Positions 63,169 through 64,000 of a DNA stretch of 64,000 nucleotides are shown piece after piece. The stretch is from CAZRKC01 sp964600665 (GTDB lineage: Bacteria; Bacillota; SLNR01). The position numbers were made by a program, and so were the translations under genes. Below the pieces are notes generated by a model that ran no database searches, was not told the origin of the DNA, and was given only the letters and a program-made list of their open reading frames with translations. How positions within the stretch are numbered: position 1 is the stretch's first letter; every line of letters begins with the position of its first letter. The stretch covers positions 1 through 64,000 of the forward strand of contig CAZRKC010000001.1 of assembly GCA_964600665.1 (NCBI GenBank), read 5' to 3'.

Positions 63169-64000
63169 CCCCCAGATTATTTCACTATTAGCGGCTGCAA
63201 TCACAGCTGGCACAGCAATATTATTTGCCGCATTAGGTGAGATCATCACTGAAAGAAGCGGTGTCCTCAACCTTGGCGTTGAAGGCATGATGTTGGCGGG
63301 AGCCGTCATGGGTTTCATGAGCTCGTACCGCACAGGTAACATTTGGTTGGGGGTTATCATTGCGATGTTTGCAGGCGGGATATTAGCGTGCATTCATGCA
63401 TTCCTCACAGTCACTTTGAAGGCAAATCAAGTCGTCAGCGGGTTAGCCTTAACCATGTTTGGTACTGGCCTCAGTGCCTATATTGGCAAAAGCTTAATCG
63501 GCATCCCTGCTATCAATACTTTCAAACCCATTATGATATTTTTATTGTCAGATATTCCAGTCATCGGTCAAATATTCTTTCAACAAAACGCCCTCGTTTA
63601 TCTCTCATATGTCTTGGCAGTTATAATATGGTTTGTTCTTTTCAAGACAAGAATTGGATTAAATATCCGTGCAGTCGGTGAAAACCCTGCAGCAGCGGAT
63701 GCCATGGGAATCAACGTTTTCCTAACGCGCTATATCGCAATCATTTTTGGAGGGATGTTTGCGGGACTTGGCGGGGCATACCTTTCACTTTCATATGCAC
63801 CGGCATGGCTAGAGAATATGACTTCTGGAAGAGGATGGATTGCAGTTGCGATGGTTATTTTCTCTTCCTGGAATCCACTACGGGCATTGGCTGGATCGTA
63901 TTTCTTTGGTGGGATAGACGCACTTGGGTACCGACTCCAAATTATTGGTGTCAGAGTACCATCCTACTTCCTTCGCATGCTACCATATCTGTTGACAATC
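63161..64000 (+). CDS. Nucleoside-type ABC transporter permease (YufQ-like), partial
   Basis: The frame opens at ATG 63161 and stays open to the window edge (280 codons seen). It starts MNSPQIISLLAAAITAGTAI and has GVLNLGVEGMMLAGAVMG and the family loop VGENPAAADAMGINVFLTRY near 175. It is the second permease of the BMP transporter. The start overlaps the end of the first permease by eight bases. GGGGAGCGGAAAA lies just before the ATG. The end lies outside the window. Confidence 0.9.
   Translation, partial: MNSPQIISLLAAAITAGTAILFAALGEIITERSGVLNLGVEGMMLAGAVMGFMSSYRTGNIWLGVIIAMFAGGILACIHAFLTVTLKANQVVSGLALTMFGTGLSAYIGKSLIGIPAINTFKPIMIFLLSDIPVIGQIFFQQNALVYLSYVLAVIIWFVLFKTRIGLNIRAVGENPAAADAMGINVFLTRYIAIIFGGMFAGLGGAYLSLSYAPAWLENMTSGRGWIAVAMVIFSSWNPLRALAGSYFFGGIDALGYRLQIIGVRVPSYFLRMLPYLLTI

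Overview
The window looks like chromosome of an anaerobic, amino-acid-fermenting Firmicute of the Clostridia type that makes selenoproteins. The reasons are a glycine reductase (grd) operon, three butyrate-kinase-type acyl kinases, an oxygen-sensitive [NiFe] hydrogenase of membrane-bound type, strong AGGAGG ribosome sites with frequent GTG and TTG starts, and at least four genes with an in-frame TGA that reads naturally as selenocysteine. No integrase, insertion sequence, phage gene or CRISPR array was seen. Genus-level identity is not claimed.

Layout. 1-250: tRNA-Val, tRNA-Asp and tRNA-Phe on the minus strand behind a consensus promoter. 0.3-13.1 kb: mostly minus-strand housekeeping and catabolic genes (cyclic amidohydrolase, murD, AbrB-like regulator, class A beta-lactamase-like hydrolase, D-2-hydroxyacid dehydrogenase, guaB, YchF-type GTPase, metal-dependent hydrolase, ROK kinase, metallo-beta-lactamase-fold hydrolase, AEC carrier). 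13.7-19.2 kb: a small Cys protein, tRNA-Pro, an EAL/HDOD protein, and a plus-strand redox operon (ferric-reductase-like flavoprotein, pyridine nucleotide-disulfide oxidoreductase, selenocysteine MsrA). 19.4-22.9 kb: polyprenyl synthetase and an orphan molybdopterin oxidoreductase. 23.0-27.6 kb: three butyrate kinase paralogues with a split chromate-transporter pair inserted between the second and third. 27.6-33.3 kb: a C_GCAxxG_C_C protein, an envelope-stress pair (PspC and LiaF-like), two more D-2-hydroxyacid dehydrogenases, a nucleotidyltransferase, a 4-oxalocrotonate tautomerase-like protein and dinB. 34.1-36.0 kb: a DASS transporter and a HycI-type hydrogenase protease. 36.1-44.2 kb: a complete 14-gene Mbh-type hydrogenase/Mrp antiporter operon in the same order as archaeal mbhA-N. 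44.5-49.6 kb: divergent hypA-hypF-hypC-hypD-hypE. 50.0-56.6 kb: grdX-grdE-grdA-grdB-grdC-grdD under a tandem glycine riboswitch with a clear intrinsic terminator. 56.6-57.1 kb: a small uncharacterised selenoprotein gene behind tRNA-Arg. 57.3-64.0 kb: a Cys-rich mini-protein, a YtcJ-type amidohydrolase and a BMP-type nucleoside ABC transporter running off the right edge.

How the parts could fit (inference): glycine is reduced by GrdE/A/B/C/D to acetyl phosphate, giving ATP by substrate-level phosphorylation. Excess reduced ferredoxin from amino-acid oxidation would be vented as H2 by the Mbh complex, which builds a Na+/H+ gradient. The hyp operon and the HycI-type protease mature its [NiFe] site. 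Butyrate kinases would conserve energy from acyl phosphates made from other amino acids. Amidohydrolases and the nucleoside importer suggest that purine or pyrimidine derivatives may also be used. Thioredoxin and thioredoxin reductase for glycine reductase, hypB, acetate kinase, and the Sec machinery (selA, selB, selC, selD) are not in this window.

The most interesting item is the 108-residue ORF at 56660-56986. It is hidden because it is interrupted by one TGA (codon 23). It has a good ribosome site, a 7-bp hairpin with a GG-containing loop at SECIS distance after the TGA, and a thioredoxin-like sequence resembling the YuzD/DUF1462 family.
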